DNA of 64,000 nt from Helicobacter rodentium ATCC 700285 (GTDB lineage Bacteria; Campylobacterota; Campylobacteria; Campylobacterales; Helicobacteraceae). The translations under genes and the position numbers were made by a program. The notes under the pieces were generated by a model that saw only the letters and a list, made by a program, of their open reading frames with translations, made no database searches and was not told where the DNA came from. The DNA lies in NCBI RefSeq assembly GCF_000687535.1, contig NZ_JHWC01000004.1, positions 62,001 to 126,000 on the forward strand. The letters run 5' to 3'. This document shows, one piece after another, positions 9,606-18,750 of the stretch (position 1 is the stretch's first letter; every line of letters starts with the position of its first letter).

Positions 9606-9941
9606 TTGGTTACTTTAAACACAAAAAAGGACTTTGATAGTGTTTATAAGAGCCAGAAAAAATGGCATAGCTCTCATTTTATCCTATTTTTCAAAGAAAA
9701 TTCTCATACACCAATGAAAAGGGTTGGTTTTTCAGTATCCAAAAAGATAGGTAATGCAGTTTGTAGGAATCTTATTAAGCGTCGCTTAAGGAGCATTTAC
9801 AGAGAGTCTATGTTGGAATTGAAAAATGGGGATATGATTTTGTTAGCAAAAATCGGTTTAGATAAAGTAGAATATCAAATTTTGCGAAATAATTATAGAT
9901 ATGCCTTGAAGAGGCTTAATTTGGCAAATCAAGAATGTTAA
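9606..9941 (+). CDS. rnpA: Ribonuclease P protein component
   Basis: Small basic protein that binds the RNase P RNA and helps 5' maturation of tRNAs. Typical motifs are RVGFSVSKKIGNAVCRNLIKRRL and the basic RNR-like helix that follows. About 111 aa. The start is a TTG. One at 9600 directly touches the AAGGA ribosome-binding site, while the one at 9606 is spaced 6 bases from it and is preferred. It overlaps yidD by 7 bases. Confidence 0.93.
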   Translation: MVTLNTKKDFDSVYKSQKKWHSSHFILFFKENSHTPMKRVGFSVSKKIGNAVCRNLIKRRLRSIYRESMLELKNGDMILLAKIGLDKVEYQILRNNYRYALKRLNLANQEC

Positions 9942-10324
9942 AACAAATTTGCATAAAAATTATCCTTTTCTATCAATATTTTATTTCTCCTCATTTGGGT
10001 GTTACTTGTCGTTATTATCCAAGTTGTTCAGAGTATTCTAAACAGATTTTTTTATTTCAAAATCCTTTCATTGCTATTTGGAAAACATTAATAAGGATTC
10101 TTTCTTGCAATCAGTTTTTTAAAGGAGGCATCGCTTATCCCAAAGTTTTTTTGAAAATTCAACCACATTTTGGCAATCCCAAGCTTATGGAGATTCAATA
10201 TTGGTTGATTCCAGATAAAACTCAAAAATACAATCCAAAAAATGTTCCAAATGGTATCTTGTTTCAATCACAAGCTCAAAAAGTTTATATTGTAAAAAAA
10301 TATTCAAAGGTTTCCCGTGTTTGA
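9935..10324 (+). CDS. yidD: Membrane protein insertion efficiency factor YidD
   Basis: Small amphipathic protein acting near YidC at the inner membrane. The family core is clear: FYQYFISPHLGVTCRYYPSCSEY with its cysteines, then a region ending NQFFKGGIAYPKV. At 129 aa it is longer than the usual 70-90 because of a basic C-terminal tail. It overlaps both rnpA (7 bases) and yidC (8 bases), so translation is probably coupled. Confidence 0.92.
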   Translation: MLKQICIKIILFYQYFISPHLGVTCRYYPSCSEYSKQIFLFQNPFIAIWKTLIRILSCNQFFKGGIAYPKVFLKIQPHFGNPKLMEIQYWLIPDKTQKYNPKNVPNGILFQSQAQKVYIVKKYSKVSRV

Positions 10325-11927
10325 TAAAATTGATAATCTAAATTCCCAAACTAGAGTTTTAATTGCGGTGCTTTTGGCACTCGCCTTTTTTGTGCCTTAT
10401 AGTTATTTCTATCAACCGCAAGTAGCGGAGAATAATGAAACGCAGCAAACCGCAACGAGAGAAATGCAAAATGTCGTTACAACCAATGCTCCTAATCAAG
10501 TTGCGCAAAATATCGTGAAAGCACCAACGCAAAATAGCACTATTATTGCAACAATAGAATCCGCAAATTTTACTTATAAGATTGATCGCTTAGGCAGAAT
10601 CACAGAAGTGAATTTGAAAGCGGAAAAATACCAAAAAGACTCTGTTGCATTATCTTTGTTTCCAGAAGATGTGGCAAACGCAAACAATCCAAAGATTTTG
10701 GAGATTCGTTTTTCGGATTCTTTATTGAATCAACAAGCTTTCAATACTCCTTATAGTGCGAATTTAAACTCTTTAACTATTCAAGATAAACCACAATCTA
10801 TTACATTGGTTCAAGAATTGGACAATGTGAAAGTGGAAAAAATCCTCACTTTCTATCCCAATGGATATTATGAGGCACAAATTAATATTCCACAAAACTA
10901 TACCTATTTTGTATCGCCCGGTATGCGTCCTAGCGTGGAAAATGATGCTTATGTTTTTAAAGGTGTGATTGTTAAAGAATCAGATAACACGATTACAACC
11001 ATTGAAGACGGAGATGCGCAAGGGCAAAAAAATTATGCAAATGCAAGCATTATCGCAGCAGTAGATCGTTATTATGCCACTTTGTTTTTCAGTAACAATA
11101 ATACGCTTAATACAACGATTTTAAGTAATCCAAGCGAGAATCCTATGCCATTTATTAGTGCAAATGGTGAGTTGAAGCTAGAAGGATATATTGGTCCGAA
11201 AGATTATCGTTTGCTTGAGTCTATTAATCCTAATTTAACAGATGTAGTGGAATATGGTGTGATTACTTTTTTTGCTAAACCTCTTTTCTTGTTGCTTGAT
11301 AAACTCTATGATTTATGCGGGAATTGGGGTTGGGCGATTATTTTGCTGACACTTATTGTGAGAGTGGTGCTTTATCCTTTGACTTATAAAGGTATGGTGT
11401 CTATGCAAAAGCTAAAAGATCTTGCGCCGAAAATGAAAGAATTGCAGCAAAAATATAAAGGAGAACCACAAAAACTTCAAGCCCATATGATGGAGCTTTA
11501 TAAAAAGCACGGAGCAAACCCAATGGGTGGTTGTTTGCCTCTGCTTTTGCAAATGCCAGTATTTTTCGCAATTTATCGTGTTTTGTTTAATGCTATTGAG
11601 CTTAAAGGTGCAGATTGGCTATTGTGGATTACAGACTTATCTGTAATGGATCCTTATTTTATTTTACCGATTCTAATGGGTGGCACAATGTATCTTCAGC
11701 AACATTTAACGCCTACTGCCTTTAATGACCCAATACAAGCAAAAATCTTTAAATTTTTGCCCTTAATCTTTACAATCTTTTTTATAACTTTTCCATCGGG
11801 ACTTGTATTGTATTGGTTTGTTAATAATATTTTCTCTATTATTCAACAACTGCTTATCAATAAAGCATTAGAGCGCAAAAAAGCGCGTGAAATCGCCGAA
11901 CATAAACACAAAGATAAAGATGATTAA
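10317..11927 (+). CDS. yidC: Membrane protein insertase YidC
   Basis: Inserts membrane proteins alone or with Sec. 536 aa: an N-terminal membrane anchor (about 15-31), a large periplasmic domain to about residue 310, then the conserved insertase core, including WGWAIILLTLIVRVVLYPLT with the hydrophilic-groove Arg, GGCLPLLLQMPVFFAIYRVL, and the final GLVLYWFVNNIFSIIQQ. The tail is Lys/His-rich. The GTG start lies within yidD. Confidence 0.96.
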   Translation: MFDKIDNLNSQTRVLIAVLLALAFFVPYSYFYQPQVAENNETQQTATREMQNVVTTNAPNQVAQNIVKAPTQNSTIIATIESANFTYKIDRLGRITEVNLKAEKYQKDSVALSLFPEDVANANNPKILEIRFSDSLLNQQAFNTPYSANLNSLTIQDKPQSITLVQELDNVKVEKILTFYPNGYYEAQINIPQNYTYFVSPGMRPSVENDAYVFKGVIVKESDNTITTIEDGDAQGQKNYANASIIAAVDRYYATLFFSNNNTLNTTILSNPSENPMPFISANGELKLEGYIGPKDYRLLESINPNLTDVVEYGVITFFAKPLFLLLDKLYDLCGNWGWAIILLTLIVRVVLYPLTYKGMVSMQKLKDLAPKMKELQQKYKGEPQKLQAHMMELYKKHGANPMGGCLPLLLQMPVFFAIYRVLFNAIELKGADWLLWITDLSVMDPYFILPILMGGTMYLQQHLTPTAFNDPIQAKIFKFLPLIFTIFFITFPSGLVLYWFVNNIFSIIQQLLINKALERKKAREIAEHKHKDKDD

Positions 11928-11928
11928 A

Positions 11929-12801
11929 ATGAAAAAGATAGAAGCAGAAACTTTAGAAAATGCGTTAATTTTAGCGTCCAATGATTTTGGTTGCTCTGTT
12001 GTGGATTTGGAATATGAAATTATCCAGAATCCCTCTAAGGGTTTTTTAGGAATTGGTAAGAAATCTGCAATTATTTGCGCCCAACCAAAGATTCCATTAT
12101 CGCAAGAGGCTGATTCCTCATTAATAAAAACAAAAGACTCTTTCAAGCACTTGCGGAATAGGGAAAATGAATCATTTGTGGCAAGTGCGGAAACAAAAAA
12201 AGAGGAACATTACAAGCATTCTTTAACGGAAACTGCGAGGAAAGAGGAATTCCAAGAGGATTTCAAGAATGATTTAAAAGGGTTTGATTTACATTCTGTA
12301 AATAAAATTTCAGATTCTACAAGACATAAAACATTAAATTTACAAGATACAGCTAAAGAGGTGCAAAAAGAACTCAAGGAGCTTTTAGACTTAATGCCTT
12401 ATCAATTAAGTGAGGTTTTTGTAGAGCCTTATGATGAGAATACACTTTATATTAAAATCGATGGTGCGGATTCTGCCTTGTTAATCGGCAAGGAGGGGTA
12501 TCGCTACAAGGCAATCTCTTATTTAATTTTTAATTGGGTCAATCATCAATATGGCTTAATGATTCGTCTTGAAATTGCAGAATTTTTACGCAATCAAGAA
12601 GAGATGATTGCAAATTACTTACTGCCCACTATTGAGAGCATCAAAACTTATGGTAAGGCACAAACAAAACCGCTTGATGGAGTGTTAGCTCATATTGCAC
12701 TTAAGCAATTACGCGATCAATTTCCCGATAAGTATGTTTCTTTTCGTCTCAATAGTGAGGGCGAACGATATATTGTTATTAATGATTTTTATCATTCGTA
12801 G
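11929..12801 (+). CDS. khpB: RNA-binding protein KhpB/Jag
   Basis: 290 aa Jag-family RNA-binding protein, usually found after yidC. The N-terminal Jag_N domain starts KKIEAETLENAL and contains KGFLGIGKKSA. A long charged linker (about 60-150) follows, then a KH domain with LLIGKEGYRYKAISYL and a C-terminal R3H-like domain. The family binds many RNAs and affects cell division and envelope in other bacteria. ATG 11929 lies one base after the yidC stop; an ATG at 11920 overlapping yidC is the alternative. Confidence 0.88.
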   Translation: MKKIEAETLENALILASNDFGCSVVDLEYEIIQNPSKGFLGIGKKSAIICAQPKIPLSQEADSSLIKTKDSFKHLRNRENESFVASAETKKEEHYKHSLTETARKEEFQEDFKNDLKGFDLHSVNKISDSTRHKTLNLQDTAKEVQKELKELLDLMPYQLSEVFVEPYDENTLYIKIDGADSALLIGKEGYRYKAISYLIFNWVNHQYGLMIRLEIAEFLRNQEEMIANYLLPTIESIKTYGKAQTKPLDGVLAHIALKQLRDQFPDKYVSFRLNSEGERYIVINDFYHS

Positions 12802-12809
12802 AGCATTGT

Positions 12810-14198
12810 ATGCTAGATGATGATACGATTATCGCCCCTGCCACAACTTATGGCAAGTCTTCTTTAAATGTTTTGCGTTTAAGCGGTAAAGAATCTCTAA
12901 AAATTGCTGCACAACTTGCCAAAACAACTCCAGAAAATCTTATAGTTTCCTTACCTGCGCGTTATGCAAAATTGACAAAAATTTATTTTAGCAATGGAGA
13001 TTTGCTAGATGAGTGTATTTTGCTTTACTTTAAAGCACCACAAAGTTATACAACGCAAGATGTAGTGGAGTTTCAATGCCACGGAGGAAATTTTATTGCC
13101 CAAAGCATTTTGCAAGAATGCTTAAAATATGGTGCGCGTTTAGCTAATCCCGGAGAATTTACAAAACGCGCATTTTTGGGTGGGCGCATTGATTTATCCC
13201 AAGCACAAGCTGTTGCAAAACTTATAGAATCCCAAACCGCTCAAGCGCACAAAATGCTTATGCGCCACCTAAAAGGAGAGATGCAGAGTTTTTGTGAGGG
13301 ATTGCGTACGGATTTAATTGCTTTACTAGCGCATAGCGAAGTGTTTATAGATTATGCAGATGAGGATTTACCAAGTGATTTGCTAGAGAGTTTAAAAAAC
13401 AAATTACACTCCATTCTTAAGACACTCCATTCCCTTTTGGAGCAATCCAAAGCAAAGCGCACATTGTTTGAAGGTTATAAATTGTGTATTATTGGTAAGC
13501 CAAATGTAGGCAAAAGCTCTCTTTTAAATGCGCTTTTGCATAGCAATCGTGCGATTGTCAGTGCAATTGCAGGAACAACTCGGGATAGTATTGAGGAGAA
13601 TTTTATGCTAGGGGGGCATTTGTTGCGATTGATTGATACTGCCGGGATTCATCAGACAGAGGATTTCATAGAATCCGAAGGGATTAAAAGAAGCTTGGAG
13701 AAAGCACAAGAGAGTGATTTACTGATTGCTTTATTTGATGGTTCTTCTTGCCTAACGCAAGAAGATTTACAGATCATTGAATTGCTGGAGACTTATAAAG
13801 TAAGCAAAAGAATTTTTGTGTTAGTAAATAAGTCCGATTTGGAATGCAAAATAGATTGGAAAATCTTGCAAGATTTTAATCCTATGAAACTTTGTTTGAC
13901 GGACGATTTGTATGCGGAAGATTCTTTGCTAACAAACTTCAAGCAACATCTTGAATCTGTGCTAGATTCTAAAGAGGAATCCCAATCTTTGCTTTTAACT
14001 TCCGAATATCAATTCCAAGCAGTGCAAACCTGTATTGACGCACTTTATCAATCCATAACACCCTTAGAAAACATTGAATTGGAAATTTTCAGTTTTCATT
14101 TAAATGAGGCAATCAAGGCTATTGCTTCTATCACGCAGCCTTATGAATATTCACAAATGCTAGATGTAATGTTTGGAGATTTTTGTTTAGGCAAATAA
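12810..14198 (+). CDS. mnmE: tRNA modification GTPase MnmE
   Basis: GTPase that works with MnmG to place 5-carboxymethylaminomethyl-type groups on wobble U34. It has an N-terminal folate-binding domain (TTYGKSSLNVLRLSG, CHGG motif), a central G domain with GKPNVGKSSLLNAL, DTAG and NKSD, and a C-terminal helical domain ending in the diagnostic CLGK (usually C[IL]GK). 462 aa, normal length. It starts 8 bases after khpB and closes the rpmH cluster. Confidence 0.97.
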   Translation: MLDDDTIIAPATTYGKSSLNVLRLSGKESLKIAAQLAKTTPENLIVSLPARYAKLTKIYFSNGDLLDECILLYFKAPQSYTTQDVVEFQCHGGNFIAQSILQECLKYGARLANPGEFTKRAFLGGRIDLSQAQAVAKLIESQTAQAHKMLMRHLKGEMQSFCEGLRTDLIALLAHSEVFIDYADEDLPSDLLESLKNKLHSILKTLHSLLEQSKAKRTLFEGYKLCIIGKPNVGKSSLLNALLHSNRAIVSAIAGTTRDSIEENFMLGGHLLRLIDTAGIHQTEDFIESEGIKRSLEKAQESDLLIALFDGSSCLTQEDLQIIELLETYKVSKRIFVLVNKSDLECKIDWKILQDFNPMKLCLTDDLYAEDSLLTNFKQHLESVLDSKEESQSLLLTSEYQFQAVQTCIDALYQSITPLENIELEIFSFHLNEAIKAIASITQPYEYSQMLDVMFGDFCLGK

Positions 14199-14230
14199 GG
14201 GGTGGCTAGTTTGGATTCTGCTAACTTTGG

Positions 14231-14236
14231 TATAAT
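14231..14236 (+). promoter_or_regulatory. Putative -10 box before the HD-domain gene
   Basis: TATAAT sits between mnmE and the HD-domain gene, 13 bases before an ATG at 14250 and 25 before the one at 14262. The expected transcription start near 14243 favours the second ATG. Confidence 0.5.
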
Positions 14237-14261
14237 TGTAAAAACTTAAATGGAATCAAAT

Positions 14262-15476
14262 ATGGAAAATCTTAGAAAACCGCAATTAGGATTTGCACTT
14301 TTGCATAAAATATTCGTGGCAGCAAATATCCGCCGTTGGAACGACCAAGCAACACCAGTGGAATTTTTGGAGCTTGATAAACAAGCACATAAAATCGTGA
14401 TTGCTTACTTTCTCGCGCATTTTGAAATACTAGAAAATCAACAAAAGATTGATTTTGAAAGATTGATTTTGCAGTTTTGTTATGAATTTTTTGAGCGCAT
14501 TATTCTTACAGATATTAAACCTCCTGTTTTTCATAAGTTGGTAAAGCACCACAATAAAGCACTTGTAGATTTTGTCTGTGCGCAACTAAGTGAGGATTTA
14601 GAGGGGTTTAAGTTTTTGGATTCTATGCGTGAATATCTTTATGGTAATGTTGATAATCTTGAAAAAGAAATTTTAAAAGCTTCACATTATTATGCTTCCA
14701 AATGGGAATTTGATATTATTTACCACTTTAATCCAAAAATGTATGATGTCCAAAATATTAAAAATGCCATTGATAAGCAAGTGCATGAATATTATCATTT
14801 AGCAGGTGTGCAACAAATGATGTATGAGGATTTGCGCGAAATTGTGGATATGTTTGGACAGCTTAGATTCCAAAAGCGTTGGAGTCAAACTCCAAGAGTA
14901 CCTTGCACTTCTGTGCTTGGACATACACTTATTGTTGCGCTTTGCGCTTATTTATTAGGTTATGATTTAGGTTTTTCTCAAGAAATGCAAGTGCAGCATT
15001 TTTTCTGCGGATTGTTTCACGATTTGCCCGAAGTTTTAACGCGCGATATTATTTCTCCAATTAAAAAAAATGTAGAAGGTTTAGATGAGTTTATTAAAAA
15101 AATTGAGGAAGAAGCTGTGCAAGAGAAAATTTTAAATCTGATTCCAGATTCTATTGCTCAAGAGATTGTATATTATACGCAAAATGAATTTAGCAATCGT
15201 TATAAACAAGAGAATGTGGCTGTATTTAGTCAAGCAAAAGGAGAGAGTTTTTTACAAGAAATAGAATCGCAATCTGTTGAAAAGCCGATTTTTGGAGAAT
15301 TTTTAAAATATTGTGACCATTTAAGCGCATTTTTGGAGGCTAAAATTTCCATAGAACACGGAATTAAGAGTAAAGAATTGATAGAGGGGGCTAGAAATTT
15401 AGAATATCGCTATAATGGAGAAAAATTAAGAAAAATTGATTTGGGCTATTTGTTTAGGGAGTTTCACACCACTTGA
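14262..15476 (+). CDS. HD-domain hydrolase
   Basis: About 404 aa. The second half carries an HD-type metal phosphohydrolase signature: GHTLIVALCAYLLG, then GLFHDLPEVLTRDIISPIKK (the His-Asp pair), as in YfbR-like nucleotidases. The N-terminal 180 residues are not a domain I recognise. Substrate unknown. ATG 14262 has GGA 7 bases upstream and suits the predicted transcript start; ATG 14250 is the alternative. It converges with murG, stop codons 2 bases apart. Confidence 0.8.
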   Translation: MENLRKPQLGFALLHKIFVAANIRRWNDQATPVEFLELDKQAHKIVIAYFLAHFEILENQQKIDFERLILQFCYEFFERIILTDIKPPVFHKLVKHHNKALVDFVCAQLSEDLEGFKFLDSMREYLYGNVDNLEKEILKASHYYASKWEFDIIYHFNPKMYDVQNIKNAIDKQVHEYYHLAGVQQMMYEDLREIVDMFGQLRFQKRWSQTPRVPCTSVLGHTLIVALCAYLLGYDLGFSQEMQVQHFFCGLFHDLPEVLTRDIISPIKKNVEGLDEFIKKIEEEAVQEKILNLIPDSIAQEIVYYTQNEFSNRYKQENVAVFSQAKGESFLQEIESQSVEKPIFGEFLKYCDHLSAFLEAKISIEHGIKSKELIEGARNLEYRYNGEKLRKIDLGYLFREFHTT

Positions 15477-15478
15477 CT

Positions 15479-16606
15479 TTAGTGCAAGTGGGATAGGATA
15501 TAATCACTCATTTGGCAAACTGCTTGTTGGGAGCATTCTTTTTGTAAATCCTGACTTATTTGAGAGATTCTATCGTTTTGTAAGAGTTTTAAAATATCCC
15601 ATAGCACCTCGCAGAATAAATCTTGTTCCAAACATAAAAAGCCTAGCCCTTTTTCCTCTAAAAACTTCGCATTATGGTATTGATGATTTCCAGCTGCATA
15701 AGGATAAGGCACAAAGAGTGCTGGTAAGCCATTTGCGCATAGCTCCCATAGGGAACTAGCTCCTGCACGGCAGATTGCAAAATCGCATTTTCTTAGAATT
15801 TCCGGCATTTGTTTGCTAAAACCAAATAAAAGGACATCAACATTGTCTAACTCCTTTAATTCTCCAATTTGTATATTTTGGGATTCTATATTTTCTAAGG
15901 AATCCGAATTTTCCTGTAAAACCCCAACTTTAAAATCTAAACTTAAGTATTCTTGTAGTGTGTGTGTGAAATCTGTTTGCCCACATTGGTGGTAAATGCG
16001 CAACTTTTTTTGCCTTATCTCTTCTGCTAGGGCGAGTGCAAAATGGTTGATTGCCCTTGCTCCTTGTGAGCCGCCCATAAAAAGTAAATTTTTTACTTCT
16101 TTGCGCACCCTTCTTTGTGTGAAAAATGCTTGATTGACGGGGTAGAATCTTAGGGGTGAGGATTGCAGATAAGAGGAGAAAAATATTTTTGCATAGGGTT
16201 TTAGAATTTTATTTAATCTTCCAATTTGTGCATTTTGTTCGTGGATAATGAGTGGAATCCTAAGTAATATTGCCCCAAAGGCTGCGGGTGCAGCAGAATA
16301 ACCGCCAACAGATAATATAAAATCTACTCCTTTTTGTTCTTTTAAGATTTTCAGTGCGCTTTGGAGGGCTTTAAATTGTTGCCATAGTGATTGAAGCTTT
16401 CCTAAGCCTTTTTTATTGACAACCCCAAAAGTTTTTAAAAAATATTTTTGTTTTAAACGCGAATCTGTCTCAAAGTATGCTCGGTCTTGACCATTTATGG
16501 AGCCAATAAAAATACACTCAAATTCTCGCTTGTAAAATTCTTCTAAAAACGCTTTAGCTACACTTAAATGTCCTCCTGTTCCACCGCCTGTAATGACTAC
16601 TTTCAT
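15479..16606 (-). CDS. murG: UDP-GlcNAc:lipid I N-acetylglucosaminyltransferase
   Basis: Membrane-associated GT-B enzyme that converts lipid I to lipid II for peptidoglycan. It begins with the donor loop VVITGGGTGGHLSVAKA and has IIHEQNAQIG, FMGGSQGARAIN, and CRAGASSLWELCANGLPALFVPYP, all family hallmarks. 375 aa. Transcribed alone on the reverse strand, outside a mur/fts cluster, as is common in this group. Confidence 0.96.
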   Translation of the reverse strand: MKVVITGGGTGGHLSVAKAFLEEFYKREFECIFIGSINGQDRAYFETDSRLKQKYFLKTFGVVNKKGLGKLQSLWQQFKALQSALKILKEQKGVDFILSVGGYSAAPAAFGAILLRIPLIIHEQNAQIGRLNKILKPYAKIFFSSYLQSSPLRFYPVNQAFFTQRRVRKEVKNLLFMGGSQGARAINHFALALAEEIRQKKLRIYHQCGQTDFTHTLQEYLSLDFKVGVLQENSDSLENIESQNIQIGELKELDNVDVLLFGFSKQMPEILRKCDFAICRAGASSLWELCANGLPALFVPYPYAAGNHQYHNAKFLEEKGLGFLCLEQDLFCEVLWDILKLLQNDRISQISQDLQKECSQQAVCQMSDYILSHLH

Positions 16607-16794
16607 TTTGGATTCCTATAAAGCTATAAATTTTATTTAAATTGTAACATAGCTTCACACTTTTAGTATATAGTTTGAGAAAATAGGATTAAAATTGTGT
16701 AATTTTTATAAAAAGTTAAAATTTTTAACACTTTTTATTGAAATATTGCAAAAAAATGCTAAGATAAATGCACGATAATCTTTAGGAGAGTTAA

Positions 16795-17274
16795 ATGAAT
16801 AGTATGGAAAATGTCTTTGATATTAAATCCCTTACAATGTCTGTTTTGATGACACCTTCTGTGGCAAATTTCAAAGGTAGGGTGCATGGAGGGGATTTGC
16901 TAAAGCTTCTTGACCAAGTGGCTTATGCTTGTGCTTCACGTTATTGTGGAAAGTATGTTGTAACCCTATCAGTAGATAGAGTAACCTTTAAATATCCTAT
17001 TGAAGTGGGTAGTCTTGTTACTTTTCTGGCTTCTGTGAATTATACAGGGAAAAGCTCACTTGAAGTAGGCATTAAAGTTATTGCAGAGGATATTCATAAG
17101 CGCACCGTAATGCACACAAATAGTGCTTATTTTACAATGGTTTGTGTAGATGAAAATGGTAAGCCTGTGTCTGCACCGCCATTAGAGCCAAAAACTGAAG
17201 CAGAAAAAAGACGATTTGAGAAAGCTCTCAATCGCAAAAAGGCGCGTATAGAGCTTGCAAATAAACAATCTTAA
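16795..17274 (+). CDS. Acyl-CoA thioesterase (hotdog fold, YciA/BFIT type)
   Basis: 159 aa hotdog-fold thioesterase that hydrolyses acyl-CoAs. The helix segment GRVHGGDLLKLLDQVAYACA includes the HGG-x-LLKLLD motif with the catalytic Asp. VTLSVDRVTFKYPIEVG follows, and the C-terminus is basic. GGAGAG precedes the ATG. An AT-rich 188-base region with no visible gene separates it from murG. Confidence 0.9.
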   Translation: MNSMENVFDIKSLTMSVLMTPSVANFKGRVHGGDLLKLLDQVAYACASRYCGKYVVTLSVDRVTFKYPIEVGSLVTFLASVNYTGKSSLEVGIKVIAEDIHKRTVMHTNSAYFTMVCVDENGKPVSAPPLEPKTEAEKRRFEKALNRKKARIELANKQS

Positions 17275-17279
17275 TATGC

Positions 17280-17285
17280 TATAAT
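17280..17285 (+). promoter_or_regulatory. Putative extended -10 box
   Basis: TGCTATAAT (TATAAT at 17280-17285) begins right after the thioesterase stop codon and 22 bases before the ATG of the following unknown gene. It probably drives that gene and trmL. Confidence 0.55.
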
Positions 17286-17307
17286 TTCTCTTTTTGGAGA
17301 GGTTGAT

Positions 17308-17823
17308 ATGCAGGGTTCTATCATAGAAGAGGATTCAAAGAATCAAAAGACAAATCAAACAAACAAGCAAAAAGAGAAAGAGATTAGCGCAATACGAGTT
17401 AGTATTGTCCAATATCATTTAAGTAAATTTTGTAAAGCTAATGCCACTGCACTTGCTTTGATTTTTAAAGCCCTCTTGCGTGGAGAGGCTATTTATCCCA
17501 AAGTGCAATTTTTTCAAGATTTAAATACAGGCAGATTGCTTTGTCAAAACAAACAAGACTCCAATCAATCCATAAATCAAGAAAGCCAAAAAACAAGCAT
17601 TCAAAAAGATGAAAAAATACCCAATAAGATCAATGAGAAAGAACTTCAAAATGATATAGCAAGGAATGGAGATTCTATTATTACAACACCACAACCTCTC
17701 AAGAAACAAACAATAAAAAAAGATAGAGGAGAATTACAAGAAAATACTTCGGAAGATTCTGTCTCCAATGCGGAATCCAAAGCAGAATATTCTAATGGTT
17801 TTCCTTTAAATATTGAAGGATAG
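17308..17823 (+). CDS. Hypothetical protein with charged low-complexity tail
   Basis: 171 aa, not recognised. Residues 1-28 are polar and rich in Asn/Lys/Gln. About 29-75 form a more ordered block (RVSIVQYHLSKFCKANATA, then IFKALLRGEAIYPKVQFFQD). The rest, from about 80, is Gln/Asn/Lys/Ser-rich and probably disordered. No signal peptide or membrane segment. It has a good GGAGAGG ribosome-binding site and its own -10 box. Its TAG stop abuts the trmL start, so the two are likely co-transcribed. The ordered block is basic and might bind nucleic acid, which is only a guess. Confidence 0.7.
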   Translation: MQGSIIEEDSKNQKTNQTNKQKEKEISAIRVSIVQYHLSKFCKANATALALIFKALLRGEAIYPKVQFFQDLNTGRLLCQNKQDSNQSINQESQKTSIQKDEKIPNKINEKELQNDIARNGDSIITTPQPLKKQTIKKDRGELQENTSEDSVSNAESKAEYSNGFPLNIEG

Positions 17824-17825
17824 TG

Positions 17826-18284
17826 ATGCGATTCCATATTGTTTTACATGAGCCACGTATTCCGCAAAATACAGGTAATATTGGTAGGCTTTGCTTTGCG
17901 AGTGATTCTGTATTGCATTTGATTTATCCGCTTGGTTTTAGCATTTCGCAAAAGGAGCTTAAACGAGCGGGTATGGATTATTGGAAAGATTTGGAAGTCT
18001 ATGAATGGGAGAGTTTGGAAGCATTTTGGGATTCTAAATTGTTGCAGATTCCACATTTTTATTTGACTACCAAAGCCACTCGTCCCTATTATCAAGCCTC
18101 TTTAGATAAGGGCGCATATTTGCATTTTGGGAGAGAAGATGCGGGAATTAGTGAAGAGATTTTAAAAGCCAATCAAGAGTATTGCTATACCATTCCTATG
18201 AAAAATAATGCGCGCAGTCTAAACCTTGCAACAAGTGTAGGAATCGTTCTTTATGAGGGGATTCGTCAAAGAGATTTTTGTTGA
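17826..18284 (+). CDS. trmL: tRNA (cytidine/uridine-34-2'-O)-methyltransferase TrmL
   Basis: SPOUT-fold methyltransferase that modifies the wobble nucleotide of some leucine tRNAs. It has the family start HIVLHEPRIPQNTGNIGRL, then FGREDAGISEE and the knot-forming IPMKNNARSLNLATSVGIV near the C-terminus. 152 aa, typical length. ATG 17826 is preferred to the GTG at 17823 that overlaps the previous stop codon. Confidence 0.95.
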   Translation: MRFHIVLHEPRIPQNTGNIGRLCFASDSVLHLIYPLGFSISQKELKRAGMDYWKDLEVYEWESLEAFWDSKLLQIPHFYLTTKATRPYYQASLDKGAYLHFGREDAGISEEILKANQEYCYTIPMKNNARSLNLATSVGIVLYEGIRQRDFC

Positions 18285-18750
18285 ATTGTTTTGTGTTTGG
18301 ATTGCAAGGATAATAGGATAAAGCTCAAACACATATTGTGTTAGTAAGTTATCTATAATATAGAATTAAAAGCCAATAAAGCAATGGAATCTTTAATGTG
18401 AGATTCTACATTATGGATTGCTATGAATGCTACGCTTCCTTGCGATGATGCAATGTTTGCTGTCCCGTCATTGCAAGGAATAAAGGCAGTGAGTAATGGC
18501 ACACATCGCGCAGGAAATTGTGCAAGTTTAGGTAGGTGCTACTGCACACGCACCCATACATTATATCTTACCTTTGATGATTCTGTTTTTAGTTTAAGGT
18601 TATGGATTACCACGAATTGATAAAGCAATTTTTGCATTGACATATCTCCACCTTGTCGTTGCGAGGTGTTATCTGAAGCAATCCATAATCTTGCAAAATT
18701 AAATCAAACAATAAAATCTTTAACGCATCACCCCCCCACTTGAGTGCATT
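18285..18750. other. Non-coding region with degenerate repeat-like sequence
   Basis: Stretch of 466 bases between trmL and the glycosyltransferase remnant. It contains a hairpin-like repeat (18383-18421) related to one at 20326-20365. It also has fragments resembling a dispersed non-coding repeat: CGTCATTGCAAGGA near 18466 and TTGTCGTTGCGAGG near 18652, followed by GAAGCAATCCATAA. A 7-C run lies at 18731-18737. A 65-codon open frame here has no ribosome-binding site or family features, so I see no gene. Confidence 0.6.
18383..18421. repeat. Intergenic hairpin repeat, copy 1
   Basis: AATGGAATCT, a short spacer, then AGATTCTACATTATGGATTGC. The GAATCT/AGATTC arms can pair. It shares order and most bases with the copy at 20326-20365, and the two copies lie on opposite sides of the glycosyltransferase gene. 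Confidence 0.55.

Noticed and set aside
15436-15759. 107-codon plus-strand frame
   Set aside because: Overlaps the 3' half of murG on the opposite strand, with no independent support.
18423-18620. 65-codon open frame on the plus strand
   Set aside because: Lies in repeat-like non-coding sequence, has no ribosome-binding site, and the translation has no family features.
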